DNA from: Sinorhizobium meliloti
Lineage (GTDB): Bacteria > Pseudomonadota > Alphaproteobacteria > Rhizobiales > Rhizobiaceae
Direction of reading: 5' to 3'
Assembly: GCF_035610345.1 (NCBI RefSeq)
Contig: NZ_CP141212.1
Coordinates: 315,976 to 379,975 of the forward strand
DNA: 64,000 nt
Below are positions 63,962 to 64,000 of this stretch, piece by piece. The stretch's first letter is position 1. Each line of letters starts with the position of its first letter. The notes under the pieces were generated by a model. That model saw only the letters and a list, made by a program, of their open reading frames with translations, had not been told where the DNA came from and did no database searches. The translations under genes and the position numbers were made by a program.

Positions 63962-64000
63962 TCCGTTCATGTCTTAGGTCGACCCGGCCTGAAACATTGT

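Overview
The window is high-GC chromosomal DNA from an alphaproteobacterium of the order Rhizobiales. It is most probably a Sinorhizobium/Ensifer close to S. meliloti or S. medicae. The evidence is the gene content and order (olsB, tme, mutS, glnD, murJ; tlyC, lnt, phrR, metK), two RIME-type rhizobial intergenic repeats, a GANTC (CcrM) cluster upstream of dnaA, and an Irr-type iron operator. Almost all of it is core genome. I see no prophage, insertion sequence, CRISPR array, tRNA or rRNA gene. About 60 protein genes are listed. The first is cut by the left edge.

Region by region. 1-6.8 kb: an oxidoreductase fragment, an ankyrin protein, an SDR-like protein without the catalytic Tyr and Lys, ubiB-ubiE (ubiquinone), mutM, an enoyl-CoA hydratase and rpsT. 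6.8-9.3 kb: a long gene-free control region, then dnaA. 9.3-12.4 kb: an ECF42-type sigma factor module (DGPF/YCII protein, sigma factor with C-terminal repeats, SRPBCC protein, SnoaL-VOC fusion). 12.4-15.6 kb, minus strand: hemW, rdgB, a VOC protein and rph. 15.8-17.7 kb: hrcA-grpE heat-shock pair. 17.8-23.1 kb, minus strand: lptC-lptA-lptB-rpoN-hpf-ptsN, which joins LPS transport, sigma-54, ribosome hibernation and the nitrogen PTS. 23.4-28.5 kb: sppA, ihfB, lapA-like, a CoxG-like protein (minus), two RNA methyltransferases and lspA.

28.6-34.4 kb: a hybrid histidine kinase with a pseudo-receiver, olsB, and the malic enzyme tme (minus). 34.5-43.9 kb: mutS, glnD, murJ, a VOC protein, trpS and a universal stress protein. 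44-46.1 kb: the iron-sulfur carrier nfuA behind a probable Irr box, then tsaB-rimI. 46.1-53.8 kb: a RIME repeat, olsA, miaB, phoH, ybeY, tlyC, lnt and phrR, all on the plus strand. 54-56.3 kb: metK behind a palindromic operator, then trmB. 56.3 kb to the end: a dispersed repeat, the DUF1150/Hsp20 pair, a nucleoside hydrolase, a McpX-like chemoreceptor, a second RIME, ribokinase, rmuC and def.

The most interesting signals are mostly regulatory. They are the GANTC cluster before a predicted dnaA promoter, the ECF42 module with a matching promoter, a sigma-54-type promoter facing away from rpoN itself, the Irr-like box at nfuA, a SahR-like palindrome at metK, and an abrupt AT-rich shift at the 3' end of lnt where the phrR promoter seems to lie. 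I found no convincing wholly new multi-gene system. All family and promoter assignments were made by reading the sequence, without database searches.
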